Source of the DNA: Dokdonella_A sp040002595
GTDB lineage: Bacteria; Pseudomonadota; Gammaproteobacteria; Xanthomonadales; Rhodanobacteraceae
Assembly: GCA_040002595.1 (NCBI GenBank)
Contig: JBDUED010000091.1
Span: forward strand, 1 to 9,351
DNA length: 9,351 bases
Direction: 5' to 3'
A program made the translations under genes and the position numbers. Below, piece after piece: positions 1-6,387 of the stretch (position 1 is its first letter; every line of letters starts with the position of its first letter). Below the pieces are notes generated by a model. That model saw nothing but the letters and a program-made list of their open reading frames with translations, ran no database searches and was not told the DNA's origin.

Positions 1-497
1 GGCGAGAAGCCGCCGAACACGACGGTGTGGATCGCGCCGATGCGCGCGCACGCGAGCATCGCGACGGCCGCTTCGGGAATCATCGGCAGATAGATTGCAA
101 CGCGGTCGCCTTTGGTGATGCCAAGATGGGTCAGCAGGTTGGCGGCCTTGCACACCTCGGCGTGCAGTTCGCGGTAACTGATCCGTTTCGATTCGGCCGG
201 ATCATCGCCTTCCCAAATGATCGCGGTCTTGTCGCCGCGCGTGGCGAGGTGCCGATCCAGGCAGTTCGCGGCAACATTGAGTGCACCATCGGCGTACCAG
301 TGGATGTGCAAATCGGCAGCATCAAAGGACGTGTCCTTGACCTGCGTGTAGGGCGTGATCCAGTCGAGGCGCTCACCAATGCGTCCCCAGAACGCGGCCG
401 GATCGCGCAACGATTGCGCGTAGTCGCGCTCGTAGGCGGCCTTGTCGATGCGCGCGCTGGCGGCGAATGCGGGACGAACAGGGTGCACGGTCGACAC
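1..497 (-). CDS. acs: Acetyl-CoA synthetase, N-terminal part (cut by window edge)
   Basis: AMP-forming acetate-CoA ligase, which activates acetate to acetyl-CoA via acetyl-AMP in the cytoplasm. About 165 N-terminal residues are present out of the roughly 650 usual for the family; the rest lies left of the window. Reading leftwards from 497, I see the N-terminal ACS region with FWGRIGERLDWITPY, then HWYADGALNVAANCLDRHL, TAIIWEGDD, and near residue 147 MLACARIGAIHTVVFGGFS. These match E. coli Acs nearly block for block (MLACARIGAVHSVIFGGFS there). The ATP-binding P-loop and the C-terminal lysine domain are outside the window. The start is taken as GTG at 497 because AGGAGG lies four bases before it; a second GTG four codons in is a less likely alternative. 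It is the last of three minus-strand genes but is separated from the gene upstream by a strong terminator, so it must have its own promoter between about 498 and 590. I could not identify a convincing one. Confidence 0.95.
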   Translation of the reverse strand, partial: MSTVHPVRPAFAASARIDKAAYERDYAQSLRDPAAFWGRIGERLDWITPYTQVKDTSFDAADLHIHWYADGALNVAANCLDRHLATRGDKTAIIWEGDDPAESKRISYRELHAEVCKAANLLTHLGITKGDRVAIYLPMIPEAAVAMLACARIGAIHTVVFGGFS

Positions 498-501
498 GAA
501 A

Positions 502-507
502 CCTCCT
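502..507 (-). promoter_or_regulatory. Shine-Dalgarno site of acs
   Basis: AGGAGG on the minus strand, four bases before the GTG at 497. It supports the GTG as the start of acs, although the spacing is slightly short. Confidence 0.7.
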
Positions 508-587
508 CGAGCGCAACGCGACCTCAACAATCCCAGTTTGCCACGCATGCGCGCCGCGGTCTTCGTCAGCAAATCTCTGTTTTGCGC

Positions 588-616
588 AAAAAAAAGGGCC
601 GGATTGAATCCGGCCC
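588..616 (-). terminator. Rho-independent terminator after the GlsB-like gene
   Basis: On the minus strand a perfect 9-bp stem GGGCCGGAT / ATCCGGCCC (616-608 with 604-596) closes a 3-base loop and is followed directly by eight T residues (595-588). It starts about 23 bases after the stop codon of the GlsB-like gene. It should end that transcript and insulate acs from it. Confidence 0.93.
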
Positions 617-638
617 CTTGGGTATCGCAATTCCAGCG

Positions 639-899
639 CTAGCGGGCGACGCGCCGGAACAAACCGATGATGACGAGCAGGATGATCGCGCCGATCAGCG
701 CGAACACGATCGAATTGAGCATCGGACTGCCCAAGTTGATGCCCAGCGTGGGCAGCAACCAGCCAGCGAGAAACGCGCCGACAATGCCGACCACAATATT
801 GCCAACCAGGCCAAACCCATATCCCCGCACAATCAAGCCCGCCAACCAACCGGCGATAGCCCCGATAACCAACCAGATAATAATTGCAGTTGCGTCCAC
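639..899 (-). CDS. GlsB/YeaQ/YmgE (transglycosylase-associated) family membrane protein
   Basis: An 86-residue, very hydrophobic, glycine-rich inner-membrane protein. Three helices can be read: about residues 4-23 (IIIWLVIGAIAGWLAGLIV), 29-50 (FGLVGNIVVGIVGAFLAGWL) and 59-82 (ending IILLVIIGLF), with the basic tail FRRVAR. The helix-1 GAIAGWLAG pattern and the GxxGNIxxGIxGAxxGxxL pattern of helix 2 are the hallmarks of the GlsB/YeaQ/YmgE family. These proteins are often induced by stress, but their molecular function is unknown; the name 'transglycosylase-associated' is historical. Length fits the family (about 80-90). The start is a GTG with GGGAGG five bases upstream; the nearby ATG codons are out of frame. 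It is followed by a strong terminator and is probably a single-gene unit, or is co-transcribed with the small membrane protein 124 bases upstream. Confidence 0.92.
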   Translation of the reverse strand: MDATAIIIWLVIGAIAGWLAGLIVRGYGFGLVGNIVVGIVGAFLAGWLLPTLGINLGSPMLNSIVFALIGAIILLVIIGLFRRVAR

Positions 900-904
900 G
901 GATG

Positions 905-910
905 CCTCCC
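905..910 (-). promoter_or_regulatory. Shine-Dalgarno site of the GlsB-like gene
   Basis: GGGAGG on the minus strand, five bases before the GTG at 899. It decides for GTG over the out-of-frame ATG codons just upstream. Confidence 0.75.
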
Positions 911-1023
911 ATCATGACGTCGCGCGCTGCGACCGCTCAATTGTGCCGCAGTCGCCGCTGCTGCGCATGCCGCGCTGCGGCGAGCGTCGGTTTCGGTTCA
1001 GGTGCGGCGACGCGTCCTCCGCT

Positions 1024-1299
1024 TCAACGAGGGCGTTCGGGCGCACCCGTCGGCTCCGTGGCAGGCGCAGCCGACCCTCGCGCAGGCCGCGCACGCAAGG
1101 CGATCAGATCTTCCACGGATGCCATCGACGTGTCTGGACGCGCGTTGGCCGACACACGCGCCGCCGCCAATGAAAAAATGAAACCGAACAGTCCGACGAT
1201 GGCCAGCAGCAGTCCAAGCCCGAGCAAACCGGGCGAGCGGGTGACGAATGCAAGCGCTAAGCCGCTCATCATCGCAATCAGCAGGACAAGCCGGGTCAT
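1024..1299 (-). CDS. Small two-helix membrane protein of unknown function
   Basis: A 91-residue protein that I cannot name. Two hydrophobic stretches are clear: residues about 3-20 (RLVLLIAMMSGLALAFV) and 24-46 (GLLGLGLLLAIVGLFGFIF), joined by a TRSP turn. A polar C-terminal tail rich in Ala, Arg and Pro follows (about residues 50-91). This hydrophobic profile, the presence of NARPDTSM just after helix 2, and its place in line with the GlsB-like gene argue for a real gene rather than a chance frame. The overlapping minus-strand reading frame 998-1306 has no such organisation and is treated as a shadow. The ATG at 1299 lacks a good Shine-Dalgarno sequence (only GGTGCGCC precedes it), so the exact start is uncertain. 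Similar short proteins annotated only as hypothetical are, from memory, common in Xanthomonadales. Confidence 0.7.
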   Translation of the reverse strand: MTRLVLLIAMMSGLALAFVTRSPGLLGLGLLLAIVGLFGFIFSLAAARVSANARPDTSMASVEDLIALRARPARGSAAPATEPTGAPERPR

Positions 1300-1965
1300 G
1301 GCGCACCGTGCGCGAAAAGTCGAAGGAACAGCACGCTAGCAGAAACGGATGCGGCTGCGAATATCCGGCGTCAGTGCATCGCCCAGGCCGGCTTTTACGT
1401 GCGCGATTATCCGATGTTCCTTCACGAGCACGGCCACGCAGGCAACCCGATTGGCGCCCTCGTCCGATTGCCGGAAACGGAATTTGCCTCCGCCGATCAA
1501 TGGTTTACAGCGGACAGGTATAAACGCGAAGTGGGCGCGACTGATTCAGCGGTCGGGCGCTGGATGCGCAGCCAACCGGCATCGGAAAAAGCGGGAGAGG
1601 AAGCACCTTCGGGCGGGGTATCGCCGTCGAGTCGCCATTCCGATGCCGGTGTTGCGGAAGGGTCGGCCCTGCTATTGCAGATCCGAACCCGCGGCTGGCC
1701 ATGATTTCGTTGCAAGTACCGGGCCGCCGCACAAAGCATACGCGTGGGTACGTTGCAAAAGACGCGTCCGCCGTTCGTTTCGTCGCACAAAAGTCACGGT
1801 TCGGGGCTTTTGCGCCGGATAGACCCGGAAAACCGTGCTTTCGGGCTGCGGAATCGGCGGCCGGGGTTCGATGTTCCTTTTCGACACCGGGCGTCAGGTA
1901 CGGATGAGTAGCGGGGCCACTTGAGGTACCATCCCCGCTGGGGCCGAGCCGGGAAGGAGCTTCGT
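1300..1965. other. Long intergenic stretch with no supported gene
   Basis: About 665 bases between the small membrane protein and the CNB-GGDEF gene. Open frames exist on both strands (for example 1399-1704 plus, 1497-1790 minus), but each lacks a ribosome site, a domain pattern or a plausible composition. The promoter of the downstream cyclase pair should lie in the right end of this stretch, and that of the small membrane protein near 1300-1400. I could not assign convincing -35/-10 pairs to either. A 9-bp inverted repeat (GAAGGAACA at 1322-1330, TGTTCCTTC at 1415-1423) may be chance. The stretch could hold a decayed gene or an untranslated RNA; nothing visible decides this. Confidence 0.5.
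1954..1959 (+). promoter_or_regulatory. Shine-Dalgarno site of the CNB-GGDEF gene
   Basis: AAGGAG six bases before the GTG at 1966. It argues for this start over the upstream in-frame TTG at 1921, which has no ribosome site. Confidence 0.75.
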
Positions 1966-3027
1966 GTGGCGCCTGTCAAGACGGAATTGACCGAGATCGC
2001 AAAGGTGGCGGGCAGCGCGCGAGGGGCATTGCTGCCGCGGCAGCTTTCTGACATTGAACTAGATCTCTTCGCGCGCGTCGGCATTCGCCGCGAGATTCCT
2101 CGTGGCGAAATGATTTTTCAGCGCGGCGAATTGGGCCGCAGCATGTTCATTGTCGAAAGCGGGCAGATCCAGCTCGAATTCGGCGATGGCATGCCGGACA
2201 AGCTGATCGGTCCGCGCGAATTTTTTGGCGAATTGGTGCTGTTTATCGGCAGTCATACGCGCGTGGCAAATGCGCTGGCGACCATGCCGACGGCATTGCG
2301 CATCGTCGACCACGACACCTTCGACGACCTGGTCGCGAGCGAACCACGCCTGCTCGCGCAATTCATGCGCCGCTCCTTTTCCTATCTCGTCAGCAGCGAG
2401 CAACAGTTGATCCAGAACCTCAAGCGGCGCAATGAGGATTTGATGGTCACCCTCGATTCTCTGCGCCAGACGCGTACGCAATTGTCTACCGCTCAGCATC
2501 TCGTGCAGACCGACGAATTGACCGGGCTGTGCAATCGCCGCGGCCTCTACATGTTTCTCGAACGACTCGCCGAATATCGCCTGCCCGGCACCATGCTCGG
2601 CTTGCTGTTGATCGATCTGGACCGTTTCAAGCAAATCAACGACCGCTGCGGCCATCTCGTCGGCGACCAGGTACTGCGCGCAATTGCCGAGGAAGTGCAG
2701 GACGCGGCAGCCTCCACCGATCTGCCATGCCGCCTCGGCGGCGATGAATTTGCGCTGCTGACCCAGGTCACCGGTGAGGAAGAGCTGTGCGCGCGCGCAA
2801 CGCAGATTGCCGCCGCCGTGCGCGCGCTGCGTTTTCCCGGCTGCAAGGACAATCCGTCGGTAACAGTCAGCATTGGCGGCAGCCTGTGCGCGGACGACGT
2901 CGACTGGGCCATCTGGTACAGCGACGCGGATACCGCGCTTTACGAAGCCAAGGGCAAGGGCGGTGATGGATACCAGATCGCGCTGCCGACGGTGCCATCA
3001 ATGCAACCGTTGAGCAGCACAAGTTGA
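1966..3027 (+). CDS. Cyclic-nucleotide-binding domain / GGDEF diguanylate cyclase
   Basis: A 353-residue cytoplasmic signalling protein predicted to make c-di-GMP from two GTP under control of a CRP-like sensor. Residues about 25-135 form a cyclic-nucleotide-binding fold: PRGEMIFQRGELGRSMFIVESG, then the phosphate-binding cassette FFGELVLFIGSHTRVANA, which keeps Glu89 and Arg99 but has Val where Thr or Ser is usual. A helical linker follows (about 145-180). The GGDEF domain starts at TDELTGLCNRRG (about 182), with IDLDRFKQIND at 216-226 and an intact GGDEF at 258-262. The inhibitory I-site arginine (RxxD before the active loop) is Ala249, so product feedback looks absent. No DNA-binding helix-turn-helix is present, so it is not a CRP-type regulator. 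GTG is chosen over TTG 1921 because of AAGGAG at 1954. The class III cyclase gene follows after 82 bases on the same strand with no terminator, suggesting co-transcription. What the sensor binds (cAMP, cGMP, c-di-GMP or nothing) cannot be read from sequence. Confidence 0.93.
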   Translation: MAPVKTELTEIAKVAGSARGALLPRQLSDIELDLFARVGIRREIPRGEMIFQRGELGRSMFIVESGQIQLEFGDGMPDKLIGPREFFGELVLFIGSHTRVANALATMPTALRIVDHDTFDDLVASEPRLLAQFMRRSFSYLVSSEQQLIQNLKRRNEDLMVTLDSLRQTRTQLSTAQHLVQTDELTGLCNRRGLYMFLERLAEYRLPGTMLGLLLIDLDRFKQINDRCGHLVGDQVLRAIAEEVQDAAASTDLPCRLGGDEFALLTQVTGEEELCARATQIAAAVRALRFPGCKDNPSVTVSIGGSLCADDVDWAIWYSDADTALYEAKGKGGDGYQIALPTVPSMQPLSSTS

Positions 3028-3109
3028 AGTAATGGTCGCGCGGTGCATCCGTTGCGCGGCCGGCGTCACCGATGTCGAATTTGGGTCGGCGTAGTCATCC
3101 AGCAGGGCC

Positions 3110-5773
3110 ATGAACGCACTCGCACAACCTGTCACGTCCGAACCGCAGCCGGTCAGCATTCCGCTGCTGCGTACGCTCGTGTTGTGCGATCTGGTCGATT
3201 CAACCGCGCTGGTCGAGCGTCTTGGCGATCAACGCGCGGCTGAACTGTTTCGCAAACACGACCGTCTCGCGCGCACGCTGCTGCAGGCGCGCGGCGGCCG
3301 CGAGATCGACAAGACCGACGGTTTTCTTTTCATGTTCGATCGTCCGATCCAGGCGGTCGCGTTTGCACTCGATTACCAGCGCGCATTGAAGCAACTGGGC
3401 GCAGACGAAAAAGCCGCGCTTGCCGCGCGCGTCGGCATCCATGTTGGCGATGTGCTCACCTGGGACAACTCCGCCGCCGACATTGCCTTGGGCGCCAAGC
3501 AGGTCGAAGTCGAGGGTCTGGTCAAGCCGGTCACCTCGCGTCTGATGCAGTTGGCGTTGCCCAACCAGGTACTTTTATCCGGCGTCGCCTATTCGCTGGC
3601 GCATCGCGCGCAGGGCGAACTGGGCAATCAGCTCACCCACGTGCGCTGGCGCACGCATGGGCGCTACCGTTTCAAGGGCATTCCCGATCCGGTGCCGGTG
3701 TTCGAAGTGGGCGACGAAGGTCTGGCGCCGCTGAAAGCGCCGCCATGGTCGGGCAAGGCACATCGCGAAGTGCCGTTCTGGCGCCGTCCGGCGACGATGG
3801 GCATCGAAATCGCGCTGCTGTTGCTGCTGCTCGCGGTGCCAGTCTGGTATCTACTCAAACCCGCGCCCGCGATCGCTTTTGCGAACCGCGACTGGGTTGT
3901 CGTCGGCAATCTGAAAAACCTGACCGGTGATGCGGCCTTCGACGAATCGATTGACACCGCCTTCCGCATTGGCCTCGAGCAATCACGCTACGTCAACGTG
4001 ATGTCCGATCTGAAAACGCGCGAGACGATCACGCTGATGCAGCGCGATCCGGACAAGACGACGATCGACCGCACGGTCGGTTCCGAAGTCGCGCTGCGCG
4101 ATGGCGCACGCGCGCTGATCCTGCCGACCGTGGCCGAAATCGGCGGCCGCGTACGCGTGACCGCAGAAGTGATCGACCCGAACACGCAGACCACGGTGTA
4201 TTCGGAATCGGCCGATGGCGTCGGTGCGAACTCGGTGCTGCCCTCGCTGGACAAGGTCAACCAGAAGCTGCGCGAGCGCCTTGGCGAGGCGTTGGCGACG
4301 GTGTCGAATGAGTCCAAGCCGCTGGAGAAGGTGGCGACGAAGAATCTGGATGCGTTGCGCGCGTATTCGCTCGGTGTCACCGCGGACACCAAGGGTGATT
4401 TCAAGCAGGCCATCGCGCTGTTCCGCCAAGCGGTCCAGCTCGATCCGGAATTCGCGCTTGCACGGATAAGCTTGGGCAGCGCATTGGCCGTCACGAGTGC
4501 AGGCGACGAAACGGCAGCGATCGCGGAGTTTCGCAAGGCGGCCGGTCAAGGTGATCGGTTGTCCGCGCGCGATGCACTGTATGCCCAGGCGTGGCTTGCG
4601 AATTTCGAGAACCCGCGCGTCGCGCTGGAGAAGTGGCAGTTGCTCAGCAAGCTGTATCCGGATTTCACCCTGGCCAGCGGAGCATTGGGATTTTTTTCAT
4701 ACCACGCGGCGAACCGGTTCGATGCAGCGATAACCGCGACCGAACTCAATGCGGTATCGACCAATCCACATCGCGCGATAGGCGACTACCTCCTCGCGAC
4801 CCTGTATCTCGGCGAAGAGCGCTATGCCGACGCGCAGCGCCGTTTTGAATCAGCGACTGCGAATGGATTCTCAACCCAGGACATTTATCACGCGTATCTG
4901 TATGCAGCCCAGCGCCAGTTCGACCGCGCCGACAAGATACTTGCGGTCGGCAAGGCCACCGGCATCGCTTCTGATGACGCGCAAAGCGGGTATCCGCGCA
5001 TCACTCTCGCCCTTGATCGCGGCAATTGGGAGGGTGCGCGTTCGGCGGTCGCTGGCGCGCAAAACGCGACCGGAACGATGAAAGGCACTCTGCATGCGGA
5101 GTTCACGCTGGTCGGCCTTGCCCTGCGCGCACTGACCGAGCCGGACGATACCCTCAAGCCCGCACTGGTGAGCTATCTGCACACCGTGCAAGCCGCAAAA
5201 GCGAGCGGCACGGAAGACGCCCAGTTCGATCTGATGTTCGCGGCCTACCTGGCATCACGAGCGGACCAGACCGATCTGGCGAAAGCCGCACTTGCCCACG
5301 TGACCCCACTCAGCCGCAGTGGCGATTACCCGTATCTGACCAGTCTGCTGACCGTCGTCGAAGCAGAACTCGCGCGCGCGAATGGCCAACCGCAGCAGGC
5401 GATTGCGCTGCTGAAGCCGCACATTGATGGCAGCGAATACTATTTCAGCCATCGCGTGTTGATGGATGCGTATGCGGCGCAGAGTGACTACGCGAATGCG
5501 CTGGCCGAGGCGCAATGGCTCGCAAAGCATCGCGGCCGCGCGTATGCCGAACAGTTCGGCCAAGTCGGCCTGCAACCGTTCAACGTCGCGCTATCGGATC
5601 TGGCGTTGCTCGATGCCGCAGAATTTTCAGTGAAGTTGAAAAAGCCGGATGCCGCGCGTGCAGCGCTCGGCGACCTGCGCAAGGCGTGGCCTAAGGCAGA
5701 TCAACTGCCGTTCCTGCAGCAACGCTTGCGCGCGTTGGATACATCGCTAGCAACGAAGCCTGCCGCTATTTGA
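3110..5773 (+). CDS. Putative peptide modification system cyclase (class III cyclase - TM - TolB-like - TPR)
   Basis: An 887-residue protein resembling the family annotated as 'putative peptide modification system cyclase', known to me as a partner of NHLP-type precursors and a SagB-like dehydrogenase in Xanthomonadaceae. Residues about 20-200 are an adenylate/guanylate cyclase domain: LCDLVDSTALVERLGD carries metal Asp27, DKTDGFLFMF carries metal Asp70, GIHVGDV is at 109-115, and SRLMQLALPNQVLLS keeps transition-state Arg144. The usual GD is TD, and the usual Asn four residues before the Arg is Pro140, so activity or substrate may be unusual. One membrane helix lies at about 230-250 (IEIALLLLLLAVPVWYLL). 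After it, about 255-395 resembles the TolB-like domain of TPR kinases and cyclases (WVVVGNLKNLTGDAAFDES). TPR-like helical repeats fill about 413-870 (for example FKQAIALFRQAVQLDPEFAL). The cyclase should be cytoplasmic and the TPR part periplasmic. ATG 3110 has only a weak ribosome site. The last 8 bases overlap the convergent precursor gene. Confidence 0.88.
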   Translation: MNALAQPVTSEPQPVSIPLLRTLVLCDLVDSTALVERLGDQRAAELFRKHDRLARTLLQARGGREIDKTDGFLFMFDRPIQAVAFALDYQRALKQLGADEKAALAARVGIHVGDVLTWDNSAADIALGAKQVEVEGLVKPVTSRLMQLALPNQVLLSGVAYSLAHRAQGELGNQLTHVRWRTHGRYRFKGIPDPVPVFEVGDEGLAPLKAPPWSGKAHREVPFWRRPATMGIEIALLLLLLAVPVWYLLKPAPAIAFANRDWVVVGNLKNLTGDAAFDESIDTAFRIGLEQSRYVNVMSDLKTRETITLMQRDPDKTTIDRTVGSEVALRDGARALILPTVAEIGGRVRVTAEVIDPNTQTTVYSESADGVGANSVLPSLDKVNQKLRERLGEALATVSNESKPLEKVATKNLDALRAYSLGVTADTKGDFKQAIALFRQAVQLDPEFALARISLGSALAVTSAGDETAAIAEFRKAAGQGDRLSARDALYAQAWLANFENPRVALEKWQLLSKLYPDFTLASGALGFFSYHAANRFDAAITATELNAVSTNPHRAIGDYLLATLYLGEERYADAQRRFESATANGFSTQDIYHAYLYAAQRQFDRADKILAVGKATGIASDDAQSGYPRITLALDRGNWEGARSAVAGAQNATGTMKGTLHAEFTLVGLALRALTEPDDTLKPALVSYLHTVQAAKASGTEDAQFDLMFAAYLASRADQTDLAKAALAHVTPLSRSGDYPYLTSLLTVVEAELARANGQPQQAIALLKPHIDGSEYYFSHRVLMDAYAAQSDYANALAEAQWLAKHRGRAYAEQFGQVGLQPFNVALSDLALLDAAEFSVKLKKPDAARAALGDLRKAWPKADQLPFLQQRLRALDTSLATKPAAI

Positions 5774-6041
5774 AGCCAATCTGCGGCGGCGTCATCATCA
5801 TCGCACTGCCGATCGCGGCATCGGCGCAGTTCTCCAGCAGATCCTCATAGTGATCCTTCGGCGCGAGTTCCTGGGTGCACAGGCACGCCGCCGGCAGCAT
5901 GACAATCGTTTCCGCATCGACGCCAAGGGCGCGCAGCGCACGCGCTGGCGTGGTCTCGAAGAGTTCACGGAATTTGTCGTCGCGCGCAAGCTTCTCCAGC
6001 AATGCGCGCCCCTGGTCCTGAGTCAGATTGGTATCCGCCAC
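5766..6041 (-). CDS. NHLP-related RiPP precursor peptide (putative)
   Basis: A 91-residue peptide resembling the family annotated as 'NHLP-related RiPP peptide' or 'putative modified peptide'. The N-terminal half is a nitrile-hydratase-like leader: LTQDQGRALLEKLARDDKF, then LFETTPARALRALGVDAET at about 28-46, the 'dP..AL..lGv' pattern of NHLP leaders. The C-terminal half carries ACLCTQELAPKDHYEDLLE with Cys53 and Cys55, then ENCADAAIGSAMMMTPPQ with Cys72, ending GFK. No Gly-Gly cleavage site is obvious at the leader end. The start is GTG with AGGGGA five bases upstream. The gene lies tail to tail with the cyclase, sharing 8 bases across the two stop codons, and divergent from the SagB-type dehydrogenase. 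This context, with both predicted partners adjacent, is the main argument for a peptide that is modified after translation. Whether it is cleaved, exported or modified at all is unknown. The overlapping minus-strand frame 5798-5989 is a shadow. Confidence 0.85.
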   Translation of the reverse strand: MADTNLTQDQGRALLEKLARDDKFRELFETTPARALRALGVDAETIVMLPAACLCTQELAPKDHYEDLLENCADAAIGSAMMMTPPQIGFK

Positions 6042-6046
6042 GAAAT

Positions 6047-6052
6047 TCCCCT
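6047..6052 (-). promoter_or_regulatory. Shine-Dalgarno site of the precursor peptide gene
   Basis: AGGGGA on the minus strand, five bases before the GTG at 6041. It supports translation of this small gene from that start. Confidence 0.65.
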
Positions 6053-6132
6053 GTTGGTTGTTGGCCGGCGAAGTCTAGCCCCAGTCCGGCGCCTGAGGTA
6101 TCCCACTTCTACCGACGCCTCTCGCCAGCAGA

Positions 6133-6157
6133 GCATCGCCGCTGCGGCCGCCCCCAC
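6133..6157 (-). repeat. REP-like element 1 (minus orientation)
   Basis: On the minus strand it reads GTGGGG, GCGGC, CGCA, GCGGC, GATGC. This is the same head, stem, loop, stem, tail layout as the two copies to its right, but with one mismatch in the middle of the stem and GGGGGG-type drift in the head. It is the most degenerate of the three. Confidence 0.65.
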
Positions 6158-6191
6158 AGGTCCACCACCCGCACCCGTGTCCCATTGCTTG

Positions 6192-6216
6192 GTGGGAGCG
6201 CCGGAAGGCGCGATGC
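6192..6216 (+). repeat. REP-like element 2 (plus orientation)
   Basis: Reads GTGGGA, stem GCGCC, loop GGAA, stem GGCGC, tail GATGC: a perfect 5-bp hairpin with the conserved GTGGGA head typical of Pseudomonas and Xanthomonadales REP sequences. It faces element 3, so the two form an inverted pair of the REPIN type with 21 bases between their tails. No RAYT (REP-associated tyrosine transposase) gene is in the window. Confidence 0.8.
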
Positions 6217-6237
6217 TTGTTGCAATTCGCCCAAAAA

Positions 6238-6261
6238 CATCGCGGCTGCCGCCGCTCCCAC
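6238..6261 (-). repeat. REP-like element 3 (minus orientation)
   Basis: On the minus strand it reads GTGGGA, stem GCGGC, loop GGCA, stem GCCGC, tail GATG. It is the inverted partner of element 2. Compared with element 2, the fourth stem pair is swapped from C-G to G-C on both arms, so pairing is kept. Confidence 0.8.
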
Positions 6262-6280
6262 AGGCCCAATTGCACCCGGG

Positions 6281-6309
6281 TTGACAACGCGCCTGCGCCG
6301 GCGTCCCAA
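6281..6309 (+). promoter_or_regulatory. Possible promoter of the SagB-type dehydrogenase
   Basis: TTGACA at 6281-6286 is a perfect -35 hexamer about 100 bases before the dehydrogenase ATG. The region 17-18 bases downstream (TCCCAAT at 6304-6310) is only a weak -10 match, so this is a suggestion based mainly on the -35 box and position. Confidence 0.25.
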
Positions 6310-6387
6310 TCCCGCTCGGTCCGCTTGCGGGTTCGCAACGACAGCGGCGTCGACCAATCCGTCCGTCCATTCGCCTTGCGAGCACCC

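Larger units (their letters stand above)
6042..6387. other. Divergent intergenic region between precursor and dehydrogenase
   Basis: About 346 bases between the GTG of the precursor (minus) and the ATG of the dehydrogenase (plus). It must hold both promoters. It carries three REP-like hairpins at 6133-6261 and a possible -35 box at 6281. The open frames that cross it on both strands read straight through the repeats and show no domain pattern, so I see no gene here. Confidence 0.6.

Noticed and set aside
520..550. TGGC...TTG resembling a sigma-54 promoter before acs
   Set aside because: The spacing between the GG and the downstream TTG element does not fit the -24/-12 rule.
373..915. Minus-strand 180-codon frame overlapping the GlsB-like gene
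   Set aside because: It is an out-of-frame shadow of the GlsB-like gene and passes through its terminator.
27..917. Long plus-strand open frame of 296 codons
   Set aside because: It runs antisense through acs and the GlsB-like gene and across the terminator. It has no domain pattern and arises from the high GC content.
1322..1423. 9-bp inverted repeat GAAGGAACA / TGTTCCTTC, with a further copy of GATGTTCCTT near 1870
   Set aside because: Arms are 84 bases apart. Matches of this length are expected by chance in a window of this size.
1503..1523. TTTACA followed by TATAAA resembling a promoter
   Set aside because: The two hexamers are only 9 bases apart, too close for a sigma-70 promoter.
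1399..1704. Plus-strand 101-codon frame in the intergenic stretch
   Set aside because: GTG start without a ribosome site, no recognisable domain, and no support from position. It cannot be excluded entirely, but I cannot support it.
2059..2655. Minus-strand 198-codon frame inside the CNB-GGDEF gene
   Set aside because: Antisense shadow of a gene with clear CNB and GGDEF motifs on the plus strand.
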